Shown here: one piece after another, positions 48,987 to 58,800 of the stretch
How positions within the stretch are numbered: the stretch's first letter is position 1
Layout of the letters: each line of letters starts with the position of its first letter
Source of the DNA: Flavisolibacter tropicus
GTDB lineage: Bacteria; Bacteroidota; Bacteroidia; Chitinophagales; Chitinophagaceae
Length of the DNA stretch: 64,000 nt
Direction of reading: 5' to 3'
NCBI RefSeq assembly: GCF_001644645.1
Contig: NZ_CP011390.1
Span: 5,876,864-5,940,863 of the forward strand
The notes under the pieces: generated by a model
The model's database searches: none
Seen by the model: only the letters and a program-made list of their open reading frames with translations
Told to the model about the DNA's origin: nothing
Translations under genes and position numbers: made by a program

Positions 48987-49010
48987 CCGGTTTGTTTTTT
49001 CACGAACCGG
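48987..49010 (+). other. Hairpin in the leader of the second giant gene
   Basis: CCGGTTTGT (48987-48995) pairs with ACGAACCGG (49002-49010), one G-T pair, across a 6-base T-rich loop. There is no downstream T tract, so it is not a clear terminator. It lies in the 228 bases between the first two giant genes. Confidence 0.35.
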
Positions 49011-49087
49011 ATCCGCTTCCTCAAGATCATATCCTTTCAAAAACCACCATAAAACATGAAGAAGTAAAAACAAAAAAACAAACAAAC

Positions 49088-52000
49088 ATGAAACTGGTGA
49101 GCAGATACATAAAATGGGGAATGACACTGCTCCTTATAGTATTTGCCAAGTGCGTAATGGCGCAGAGTGTAGGGCCGTATCCGTTTACGGGGAATGATAA
49201 AGTTTGTGTAGGCCAGACAAAATCGTATGGGGTTACAGAGAATCCAGGTTCTACCTATGCCTGGACGATAACACCTGGTATAGCCGGAACTGATTGGGTG
49301 CTTACAAGTACCAGCGCCAGTGGAAACACAATAACAGTGCAGTGGTTGATAGCTGGAACTTATACATTGTCGGTTACTGAAACGACTTCTGATGGTTGCG
49401 CAGGCGACGCGGTTCCGATTCAGATTATAGTGAATCCATTGCCCGTATGTTCTATTACCGGTCCTAACAATATTTGTCCTGGTTCTACAAATGTATATAA
49501 TGCGCCTATTGGAATGGCTACATATAGTTGGTCAATTAGTGGAGGTGCAACTATTGCTGGTGCAACGAATGGGCAAACCGTTTCAGTTCTAGCAAACAAT
49601 GCTTGCGGAAGTTTCACAGTGTCTCTTACCATTACTAATGCTAATGGATGTACAAGTACATGTAGTCAGACATTTGATATAACAGCTCCACCAGTGGTAC
49701 TAACTGCTCCGGCAGACTTTACAGCAACAAGTTGTCAGACACAAGCTCAGATCAATACAGCTTATACAACCTGGTTAGCTAGCGTAACAAGCAGTGGCGG
49801 ATGTAACTTAACTGTTACCAATAATAGTGCAGGGGCACCATTAGCATGTGGCGGAACTACAACTGTGATATGGACAGCAACAAGTCCTTGCGAGCCGAAT
49901 GTAACTGATACGGCGACGTTCACCGTCACCGCAGCGCCTGCGCTGACGTTACCAGCGGCGCAGAACCAAACCATCGCGGCTTGTTCAACCCAAGCGCAAG
50001 TGGATGCGGCTTATGCGGCCTGGTTGGCGAGTGTGAATGCCAGCGGCGGATGTAATACCAGCGTGACCAACAATGCGCCGGCAAGTGCACCAGCGGCTTG
50101 CGGTGGCAGTGTGGCCGTAACATGGACAGCGATCAGCGCCTGCGATACGCTGACCACCACGGCGACGTTCACCGTCACCGCAGCGCCTGCGCTGACGTTA
50201 CCAGCGGCGCAGAACCAAACCATCGCGGCTTGTTCAACCCAAGCGCAAGTGGATGCGGCTTATGCGGCCTGGTTGGCGAGTGTGAATGCCAGCGGCGGAT
50301 GTAATACCAGCGTGACCAACAATGCGCCGGCAAGTGCACCAGCGGCTTGCGGTGGCAGTGTGGCCGTAACATGGACAGCGATCAGCGCCTGCGATACGCT
50401 GACCACCACGGCGACGTTCACCGTCACCGCAGCGCCTGCGCTGACGTTACCAGCGGCGCAGAACCAAACCATCGCGGCTTGTTCAACCCAAGCGCAAGTG
50501 GATGCGGCTTATGCGGCCTGGTTGGCGAGTGTGAATGCCAGCGGCGGATGTAATACCAGCGTGACCAACAATGCGCCGGCAAGTGCACCAGCGGCTTGCG
50601 GTGGCAGTGTGGCCGTAACATGGACAGCGATCAGCGCCTGCGATACGCTGACCACCACGGCGACGTTCACCGTCACCGCAGCGCCTGCGCTGACGTTACC
50701 AGCGGCGCAGAACCAAACCATCGCGGCTTGTTCAACCCAAGCGCAAGTGGATGCGGCTTATGCGGCCTGGTTGGCGAGTGTGAATGCCAGCGGCGGATGT
50801 AATACCAGCGTGACCAACAATGCGCCGGCAAGTGCACCAGCGGCTTGCGGTGGCAGTGTGGCCGTAACATGGACAGCGATCAGCGCCTGCGATACGCTGA
50901 CCACCACGGCGACGTTCACCGTCACCGCAGCGCCTGCGCTGACGTTACCAGCGGCGCAGAACCAAACCATCGCGGCTTGTTCAACCCAAGCGCAAGTGGA
51001 TGCGGCTTATGCGGCCTGGTTGGCGAGTGTGAATGCCAGCGGCGGATGTAATACCAGCGTGACCAACAATGCGCCGGCAAGTGCACCAGCGGCTTGCGGT
51101 GGCAGTGTGGCCGTAACATGGACAGCGATCAGCGCCTGCGATACGCTGACCACCACGGCGACGTTCACCGTCACCGCAGCGCCTGCGCTGACGTTACCAG
51201 CGGCGCAGAACCAAACCATCGCGGCTTGTTCAACCCAAGCGCAAGTGGATGCGGCTTATGCGGCCTGGTTGGCGAGTGTGAATGCCAGCGGCGGATGTAA
51301 TACCAGCGTGACCAACAATGCGCCGGCAAGTGCACCAGCGGCTTGCGGTGGCAGTGTGGCCGTAACATGGACAGCGATCAGCGCCTGCGATACGCTGACC
51401 ACCACGGCGACGTTCACCGTCACCGCAGCGCCTGCGCTGACGTTACCAGCGGCGCAGAACCAAACCATCGCGGCTTGTTCAACCCAAGCGCAAGTGGATG
51501 CGGCTTATGCGGCCTGGTTGGCGAGTGTGAATGCCAGCGGCGGATGTAATACCAGCGTGACCAACAATGCGCCGGCAAGTGCACCAGCGGCTTGCGGTGG
51601 CAGTGTGGCCGTAACATGGACAGCGATCAGCGCCTGCGATACGCTGACCACCACGGCGACGTTCACCGTCACCGCAGCGCCTGCGCTGACGTTACCAGCG
51701 GCGCAGAACCAAACCATCGCGGCTTGTTCAACCCAAGCGCAAGTGGATGCGGCTTATGCGGCCTGGTTGGCGAGTGTGAATGCCAGCGGCGGATGTAATA
51801 CCAGCGTGACCAACAATGCGCCGGCAAGTGCACCAGCGGCTTGCGGTGGCAGTGTGGCCGTAACATGGACAGCGATCAGCGCCTGCGATACGCTGACCAC
51901 CACGGCGACGTTCACCGTCACCGCAGCGCCTGCGCTGACGTTACCAGCGGCGCAGAACCAAACCATCGCGGCTTGTTCAACCCAAGCGCAAGTGGATGCG

Positions 52001-55000
52001 GCTTATGCGGCCTGGTTGGCGAGTGTGAATGCCAGCGGCGGATGTAATACCAGCGTGACCAACAATGCGCCGGCAAGTGCACCAGCGGCTTGCGGTGGCA
52101 GTGTGGCCGTAACATGGACAGCGATCAGCGCCTGCGATACGCTGACCACCACGGCGACGTTCACCGTCACCGCAGCGCCTGCGCTGACGTTACCAGCGGC
52201 GCAGAACCAAACCATCGCGGCTTGTTCAACCCAAGCGCAAGTGGATGCGGCTTATGCGGCCTGGTTGGCGAGTGTGAATGCCAGCGGCGGATGTAATACC
52301 AGCGTGACCAACAATGCGCCGGCAAGTGCACCAGCGGCTTGCGGTGGCAGTGTGGCCGTAACATGGACAGCGATCAGCGCCTGCGATACGCTGACCACCA
52401 CGGCGACGTTCACCGTCACCGCAGCGCCTGCGCTGACGTTACCAGCGGCGCAGAACCAAACCATCGCGGCTTGTTCAACCCAAGCGCAAGTGGATGCGGC
52501 TTATGCGGCCTGGTTGGCGAGTGTGAATGCCAGCGGCGGATGTAATACCAGCGTGACCAACAATGCGCCGGCAAGTGCACCAGCGGCTTGCGGTGGCAGT
52601 GTGGCCGTAACATGGACAGCGATCAGCGCCTGCGATACGCTGACCACCACGGCGACGTTCACCGTCACCGCAGCGCCTGCGCTGACGTTACCAGCGGCGC
52701 AGAACCAAACCATCGCGGCTTGTTCAACCCAAGCGCAAGTGGATGCGGCTTATGCGGCCTGGTTGGCGAGTGTGAATGCCAGCGGCGGATGTAATACCAG
52801 CGTGACCAACAATGCGCCGGCAAGTGCACCAGCGGCTTGCGGTGGCAGTGTGGCCGTAACATGGACAGCGATCAGCGCCTGCGATACGCTGACCACCACG
52901 GCGACGTTCACCGTCACCGCAGCGCCTGCGCTGACGTTACCAGCGGCGCAGAACCAAACCATCGCGGCTTGTTCAACCCAAGCGCAAGTGGATGCGGCTT
53001 ATGCGGCCTGGTTGGCGAGTGTGAATGCCAGCGGCGGATGTAATACCAGCGTGACCAACAATGCGCCGGCAAGTGCACCAGCGGCTTGCGGTGGCAGTGT
53101 GGCCGTAACATGGACAGCGATCAGCGCCTGCGATACGCTGACCACCACGGCGACGTTCACCGTCACCGCAGCGCCTGCGCTGACGTTACCAGCGGCGCAG
53201 AACCAAACCATCGCGGCTTGTTCAACCCAAGCGCAAGTGGATGCGGCTTATGCGGCCTGGTTGGCGAGTGTGAATGCCAGCGGCGGATGTAATACCAGCG
53301 TGACCAACAATGCGCCGGCAAGTGCACCAGCGGCTTGCGGTGGCAGTGTGGCCGTAACATGGACAGCGATCAGCGCCTGCGATACGCTGACCACCACGGC
53401 GACGTTCACCGTCACCGCAGCGCCTGCGCTGACGTTACCAGCGGCGCAGAACCAAACCATCGCGGCTTGTTCAACCCAAGCGCAAGTGGATGCGGCTTAT
53501 GCGGCCTGGTTGGCGAGTGTGAATGCCAGCGGCGGATGTAATACCAGCGTGACCAACAATGCGCCGGCAAGTGCACCAGCGGCTTGCGGTGGCAGTGTGG
53601 CCGTAACATGGACAGCGATCAGCGCCTGCGATACGCTGACCACCACGGCGACGTTCACCGTCACCGCAGCGCCTGCGCTGACGTTACCAGCGGCGCAGAA
53701 CCAAACCATCGCGGCTTGTTCAACCCAAGCGCAAGTGGATGCGGCTTATGCGGCCTGGTTGGCGAGTGTGAATGCCAGCGGCGGATGTAATACCAGCGTG
53801 ACCAACAATGCGCCGGCAAGTGCACCAGCGGCTTGCGGTGGCAGTGTGGCCGTAACATGGACAGCGATCAGCGCCTGCGATACGCTGACCACCACGGCGA
53901 CGTTCACCGTCACCGCAGCGCCTGCGCTGACGTTACCAGCGGCGCAGAACCAAACCATCGCGGCTTGTTCAACCCAAGCGCAAGTGGATGCGGCTTATGC
54001 GGCCTGGTTGGCGAGTGTGAATGCCAGCGGCGGATGTAATACCAGCGTGACCAACAATGCGCCGGCAAGTGCACCAGCGGCTTGCGGTGGCAGTGTGGCC
54101 GTAACATGGACAGCGATCAGCGCCTGCGATACGCTGACCACCACGGCGACGTTCACCGTCACCGCAGCGCCTGCGCTGACGTTACCAGCGGCGCAGAACC
54201 AAACCATCGCGGCTTGTTCAACCCAAGCGCAAGTGGATGCGGCTTATGCGGCCTGGTTGGCGAGTGTGAATGCCAGCGGCGGATGTAATACCAGCGTGAC
54301 CAACAATGCGCCGGCAAGTGCACCAGCGGCTTGCGGTGGCAGTGTGGCCGTAACATGGACAGCGATCAGCGCCTGCGATACGCTGACCACCACGGCGACG
54401 TTCACCGTCACCGCAGCGCCTGCGCTGACGTTACCAGCGGCGCAGAACCAAACCATCGCGGCTTGTTCAACCCAAGCGCAAGTGGATGCGGCTTATGCGG
54501 CCTGGTTGGCGAGTGTGAATGCCAGCGGCGGATGTAATACCAGCGTGACCAACAATGCGCCGGCAAGTGCACCAGCGGCTTGCGGTGGCAGTGTGGCCGT
54601 AACATGGACAGCGATCAGCGCCTGCGATACGCTGACCACCACGGCGACGTTCACCGTCACCGCAGCGCCTGCGCTGACGTTACCAGCGGCGCAGAACCAA
54701 ACCATCGCGGCTTGTTCAACCCAAGCGCAAGTGGATGCGGCTTATGCGGCCTGGTTGGCGAGTGTGAATGCCAGCGGCGGATGTAATACCAGCGTGACCA
54801 ACAATGCGCCGGCAAGTGCACCAGCGGCTTGCGGTGGCAGTGTGGCCGTAACATGGACAGCGATCAGCGCCTGCGATACGCTGACCACCACGGCGACGTT
54901 CACCGTCACCGCAGCGCCTGCGCTGACGTTACCAGCGGCGCAGAACCAAACCATCGCGGCTTGTTCAACCCAAGCGCAAGTGGATGCGGCTTATGCGGCC

Positions 55001-55720
55001 TGGTTGGCGAGTGTGAATGCCAGCGGCGGATGTAATACCAGCGTGACCAACAATGCGCCGGCAAGTGCACCAGCGGCTTGCGGTGGCAGTGTGGCCGTAA
55101 CATGGACAGCGATCAGCGCCTGCGATACGCTGACCACCACGGCGACGTTCACCGTCACCGCAGCGCCTGCGCTGACGTTAACTTGTCCTCCTGCACAAAC
55201 TTTTTGCGAAGGAGCTGGCAATAATTATACTATCCCAACATTAGGTGCACCTGATAACTGTAGCGGCAGAATTTTAACTATTACATTCCAGATCACTGGA
55301 GCAACTACAAGAAGCGGTACTGGAACTGATGCAAGTGGAATATTTAATCTCGGCGTTTCAACAATAACATGGACAGTATCAGACGCATGTGGCAATACTG
55401 CCACCTGTTCAACATCGGTAACCATTAATCCGTTACCGGACCCAGTTATCAGTGGTCCAGATCCAGTTTGCGTAAGTAACGACACTGTAACGTATAGTAC
55501 CAAGAATGTGGGTTGTAATACATACAGCTGGACGGTATCTGCCGGAGGAACTATTATAGGACCAAACACAGGTAGCACAATTACCGTTCAGTGGGCTACT
55601 GCAGGTACTAAGACCGTTACGGTAACAGAGACTATGTGTGGCACAGGCTGTTCAACTACCGTTAGCAAGACTGTTATTGTTAATCCCAAACCTGTAACAA
55701 CACCAATAACTCATAATTAA
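49088..55720 (+). CDS. Giant secreted Ig-like protein with 21 identical 83-residue repeats
   Basis: About 2210 residues. The frame is open back to an ATG at 48869, but the ATG at 49088 gives a classical signal peptide (MKLVSRYIKWGMTLLLIVFA, cleaved near VMAQ) and is preferred. A PKD-like module (VCVGQTKSYGV to IIVNPLP) and a second Ig-like module follow. One diverged repeat unit precedes 21 DNA-identical 83-residue units (about residues 275-2031), each with four cysteines. The tail has an HYR-like domain and a PKD-like domain, ending NPKPVTTPITHN. No T9SS type A sorting domain is visible. It lies 228 bases after the first giant gene and is probably a cell-surface fibre or adhesin. I recognise the modules but know no function for this protein. 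Confidence 0.86.
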   Translation: MKLVSRYIKWGMTLLLIVFAKCVMAQSVGPYPFTGNDKVCVGQTKSYGVTENPGSTYAWTITPGIAGTDWVLTSTSASGNTITVQWLIAGTYTLSVTETTSDGCAGDAVPIQIIVNPLPVCSITGPNNICPGSTNVYNAPIGMATYSWSISGGATIAGATNGQTVSVLANNACGSFTVSLTITNANGCTSTCSQTFDITAPPVVLTAPADFTATSCQTQAQINTAYTTWLASVTSSGGCNLTVTNNSAGAPLACGGTTTVIWTATSPCEPNVTDTATFTVTAAPALTLPAAQNQTIAACSTQAQVDAAYAAWLASVNASGGCNTSVTNNAPASAPAACGGSVAVTWTAISACDTLTTTATFTVTAAPALTLPAAQNQTIAACSTQAQVDAAYAAWLASVNASGGCNTSVTNNAPASAPAACGGSVAVTWTAISACDTLTTTATFTVTAAPALTLPAAQNQTIAACSTQAQVDAAYAAWLASVNASGGCNTSVTNNAPASAPAACGGSVAVTWTAISACDTLTTTATFTVTAAPALTLPAAQNQTIAACSTQAQVDAAYAAWLASVNASGGCNTSVTNNAPASAPAACGGSVAVTWTAISACDTLTTTATFTVTAAPALTLPAAQNQTIAACSTQAQVDAAYAAWLASVNASGGCNTSVTNNAPASAPAACGGSVAVTWTAISACDTLTTTATFTVTAAPALTLPAAQNQTIAACSTQAQVDAAYAAWLASVNASGGCNTSVTNNAPASAPAACGGSVAVTWTAISACDTLTTTATFTVTAAPALTLPAAQNQTIAACSTQAQVDAAYAAWLASVNASGGCNTSVTNNAPASAPAACGGSVAVTWTAISACDTLTTTATFTVTAAPALTLPAAQNQTIAACSTQAQVDAAYAAWLASVNASGGCNTSVTNNAPASAPAACGGSVAVTWTAISACDTLTTTATFTVTAAPALTLPAAQNQTIAACSTQAQVDAAYAAWLASVNASGGCNTSVTNNAPASAPAACGGSVAVTWTAISACDTLTTTATFTVTAAPALTLPAAQNQTIAACSTQAQVDAAYAAWLASVNASGGCNTSVTNNAPASAPAACGGSVAVTWTAISACDTLTTTATFTVTAAPALTLPAAQNQTIAACSTQAQVDAAYAAWLASVNASGGCNTSVTNNAPASAPAACGGSVAVTWTAISACDTLTTTATFTVTAAPALTLPAAQNQTIAACSTQAQVDAAYAAWLASVNASGGCNTSVTNNAPASAPAACGGSVAVTWTAISACDTLTTTATFTVTAAPALTLPAAQNQTIAACSTQAQVDAAYAAWLASVNASGGCNTSVTNNAPASAPAACGGSVAVTWTAISACDTLTTTATFTVTAAPALTLPAAQNQTIAACSTQAQVDAAYAAWLASVNASGGCNTSVTNNAPASAPAACGGSVAVTWTAISACDTLTTTATFTVTAAPALTLPAAQNQTIAACSTQAQVDAAYAAWLASVNASGGCNTSVTNNAPASAPAACGGSVAVTWTAISACDTLTTTATFTVTAAPALTLPAAQNQTIAACSTQAQVDAAYAAWLASVNASGGCNTSVTNNAPASAPAACGGSVAVTWTAISACDTLTTTATFTVTAAPALTLPAAQNQTIAACSTQAQVDAAYAAWLASVNASGGCNTSVTNNAPASAPAACGGSVAVTWTAISACDTLTTTATFTVTAAPALTLPAAQNQTIAACSTQAQVDAAYAAWLASVNASGGCNTSVTNNAPASAPAACGGSVAVTWTAISACDTLTTTATFTVTAAPALTLPAAQNQTIAACSTQAQVDAAYAAWLASVNASGGCNTSVTNNAPASAPAACGGSVAVTWTAISACDTLTTTATFTVTAAPALTLPAAQNQTIAACSTQAQVDAAYAAWLASVNASGGCNTSVTNNAPASAPAACGGSVAVTWTAISACDTLTTTATFTVTAAPALTLPAAQNQTIAACSTQAQVDAAYAAWLASVNASGGCNTSVTNNAPASAPAACGGSVAVTWTAISACDTLTTTATFTVTAAPALTLTCPPAQTFCEGAGNNYTIPTLGAPDNCSGRILTITFQITGATTRSGTGTDASGIFNLGVSTITWTVSDACGNTATCSTSVTINPLPDPVISGPDPVCVSNDTVTYSTKNVGCNTYSWTVSAGGTIIGPNTGSTITVQWATAGTKTVTVTETMCGTGCSTTVSKTVIVNPKPVTTPITHN
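49910..55180 (+). repeat. Tandem array of 21 x 249-bp units plus 42 bp
   Basis: The period is exactly 249 bases: ACCAGCGGCG recurs from 49951 to 54931 in 20 steps. Total length fits 21 full copies plus 42 bases, and no mismatch was seen by eye. Each unit encodes 83 residues, including LPAAQNQTIAACSTQ and VTWTAISACDTLTT. Hand-counted GC is 156/249 (63%). A diverged homologous unit (QTQAQINTAYTTWLASVTSS) lies just upstream, at 49717-49909. Confidence 0.96.
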
Positions 55721-55751
55721 TAATGAACTGTGAACTAAGTGATATATCGAT

Positions 55752-55786
55752 ATGCTCCTGCTTTCAACGGAAGCAGGAGCATTTGT
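55752..55786 (+). terminator. 12-bp hairpin between second and third giant genes
   Basis: ATGCTCCTGCTT (55752-55763) pairs exactly with AAGCAGGAGCAT (55771-55782) around a 7-base loop. The trailing T run is short (TTTG), so it is a moderate terminator. It separates the second and third giant genes. Confidence 0.6.
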
Positions 55787-55853
55787 AGTCATGAAAAATT
55801 GTTTCAATGATTTAAATAAAAGCTTGATGCAAGCATGCAGTTAAGCATGCCTG

Positions 55854-58800
55854 ATGGTTATAATGGTCAAACAGGTACGATATCTAATTGTTTTTGTTTT
55901 GCTTTTGTTCAGCACCTTAAAAGTCGCTGCACAAAATGCTATGCCTGATAACGTATGTGTGGGAACCACCAGAACGTATTCAGTAAATGATCCAACTGTT
56001 CCATCCACTTATACCTGGCAAATTAATGGTGTTACACAATCTACCACAACAAATTCGTTAACTGTAACCTGGAATACTGTAGGTACTTATCTTATAACAG
56101 TTCAGGAGCACTCGGCAGATGGATGCGACGGAGAAATACAGTCTGGATATGTTTATGTACATCCTTTAAGTAACAAGAGTATTGATAGTATTGTGTGCGA
56201 GTCAGCACTTCCATTCATTTGGAATGGTAAGAATATAGCAGCTGCAGGATCGTATACCGTCACTTTAAAAAATATGTGGGGTTGTGACTCGGTGGTGACC
56301 CTGACGCTGGTGGTCAATCCGAATGTCACCAGCAGCGAGACCATCACGATCTGCCAAGGGCAGTTACCATACACCTGGAACGGTCAGTCGCTGACCCAAG
56401 CGGGTGCACACACCGCGACGCTGAAGACGCAAGCGGGTTGTGACTCGGTGGTGACCCTGACGCTGGTGGTCAATCCGAATGTCACCAGCAGCGAGACCAT
56501 CACGATCTGCCAAGGGCAGTTACCATACACCTGGAACGGTCAGTCGCTGACCCAAGCGGGTGCACACACCGCGACGCTGAAGACGCAAGCGGGTTGTGAC
56601 TCGGTGGTGACCCTGACGCTGGTGGTCAATCCGAATGTCACCAGCAGCGAGACCATCACGATCTGCCAAGGGCAGTTACCATACACCTGGAACGGTCAGT
56701 CGCTGACCCAAGCGGGTGCACACACCGCGACGCTGAAGACGCAAGCGGGTTGTGACTCGGTGGTGACCCTGACGCTGGTGGTCAATCCGAATGTCACCAG
56801 CAGCGAGACCATCACGATCTGCCAAGGGCAGTTACCATACACCTGGAACGGTCAGTCGCTGACCCAAGCGGGTGCACACACCGCGACGCTGAAGACGCAA
56901 GCGGGTTGTGACTCGGTGGTGACCCTGACGCTGGTGGTCAATCCGAATGTCACCAGCAGCGAGACCATCACGATCTGCCAAGGGCAGTTACCATACACCT
57001 GGAACGGTCAGTCGCTGACCCAAGCGGGTGCACACACCGCGACGCTGAAGACGCAAGCGGGTTGTGACTCGGTGGTGACCCTGACGCTGGTGGTCAATCC
57101 GAATGTCACCAGCAGCGAGACCATCACGATCTGCCAAGGGCAGTTACCATACACCTGGAACGGTCAGTCGCTGACCCAAGCGGGTGCACACACCGCGACG
57201 CTGAAGACGCAAGCGGGTTGTGACTCGGTGGTGACCCTGACGCTGGTGGTCAATCCGAATGTCACCAGCAGCGAGACCATCACGATCTGCCAAGGGCAGT
57301 TACCATACACCTGGAACGGTCAGTCGCTGACCCAAGCGGGTGCACACACCGCGACGCTGAAGACGCAAGCGGGTTGTGACTCGGTGGTGACCCTGACGCT
57401 GGTGGTCAATCCGAATGTCACCAGCAGCGAGACCATCACGATCTGCCAAGGGCAGTTACCATACACCTGGAACGGTCAGTCGCTGACCCAAGCGGGTGCA
57501 CACACCGCGACGCTGAAGACGCAAGCGGGTTGTGACTCGGTGGTGACCCTGACGCTGGTGGTCAATCCGAATGTCACCAGCAGCGAGACCATCACGATCT
57601 GCCAAGGGCAGTTACCATACACCTGGAACGGTCAGTCGCTGACCCAAGCGGGTGCACACACCGCGACGCTGAAGACGCAAGCGGGTTGTGACTCGGTGGT
57701 GACCCTGACGCTGGTGGTCAATCCGAATGTCACCAGCAGCGAGACCATCACGATCTGCCAAGGGCAGTTACCATACACCTGGAACGGTCAGTCGCTGACC
57801 CAAGCGGGTGCACACACCGCGACGCTGAAGACGCAAGCGGGTTGTGACTCGGTGGTGACCCTGACGCTGGTGGTCAATCCGAATGTCACCAGCAGCGAGA
57901 CCATCACGATCTGCCAAGGGCAGTTACCATACACCTGGAACGGTCAGTCGCTGACCCAAGCGGGTGCACACACCGCGACGCTGAAGACGCAAGCGGGTTG
58001 TGACTCGGTGGTGACCCTGACGCTGGTGGTCAATCCGAATGTCACCAGCAGCGAGACCATCACGATCTGCCAAGGGCAGTTACCATACACCTGGAACGGT
58101 CAGTCGCTGACCCAAGCGGGTGCACACACCGCGACGCTGAAGACGCAAGCGGGTTGTGACTCGGTGGTGACCCTGACGCTGGTGGTCAATCCGAATGTCA
58201 CCAGCAGCGAGACCATCACGATCTGCCAAGGGCAGTTACCATACACCTGGAACGGTCAGTCGCTGACCCAAGCGGGTGCACACACCGCGACGCTGAAGAC
58301 GCAAGCGGGTTGTGACTCGGTGGTGACCCTGACGCTGGTGGTCAATCCGAATGTCACCAGCAGCGAGACCATCACGATCTGCCAAGGGCAGTTACCATAC
58401 ACCTGGAACGGTCAGTCGCTGACCCAAGCGGGTGCACACACCGCGACGCTGAAGACGCAAGCGGGTTGTGACTCGGTGGTGACCCTGACGCTGGTGGTCA
58501 ATCCGAATGTCACCAGCAGCGAGACCATCACGATCTGCCAAGGGCAGTTACCATACACCTGGAACGGTCAGTCGCTGACCCAAGCGGGTGCACACACCGC
58601 GACGCTGAAGACGCAAGCGGGTTGTGACTCGGTGGTGACCCTGACGCTGGTGGTCAATCCGAATGTCACCAGCAGCGAGACCATCACGATCTGCCAAGGG
58701 CAGTTACCATACACCTGGAACGGTCAGTCGCTGACCCAAGCGGGTGCACACACCGCGACGCTGAAGACGCAAGCGGGTTGTGACTCGGTGGTGACCCTGA

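Noticed and set aside
48766..49059. 97-codon frame bridging the first and second giant genes
   Set aside because: It overlaps the 3' end of the first giant gene in another frame, and its translation is low-complexity and basic.
50098..55103. Dozens of regularly spaced 65-70-codon frames on both strands
   Set aside because: They are the same alternative-frame translations of each 249-bp unit, repeated with the array period. No independent start signals or protein features support them.
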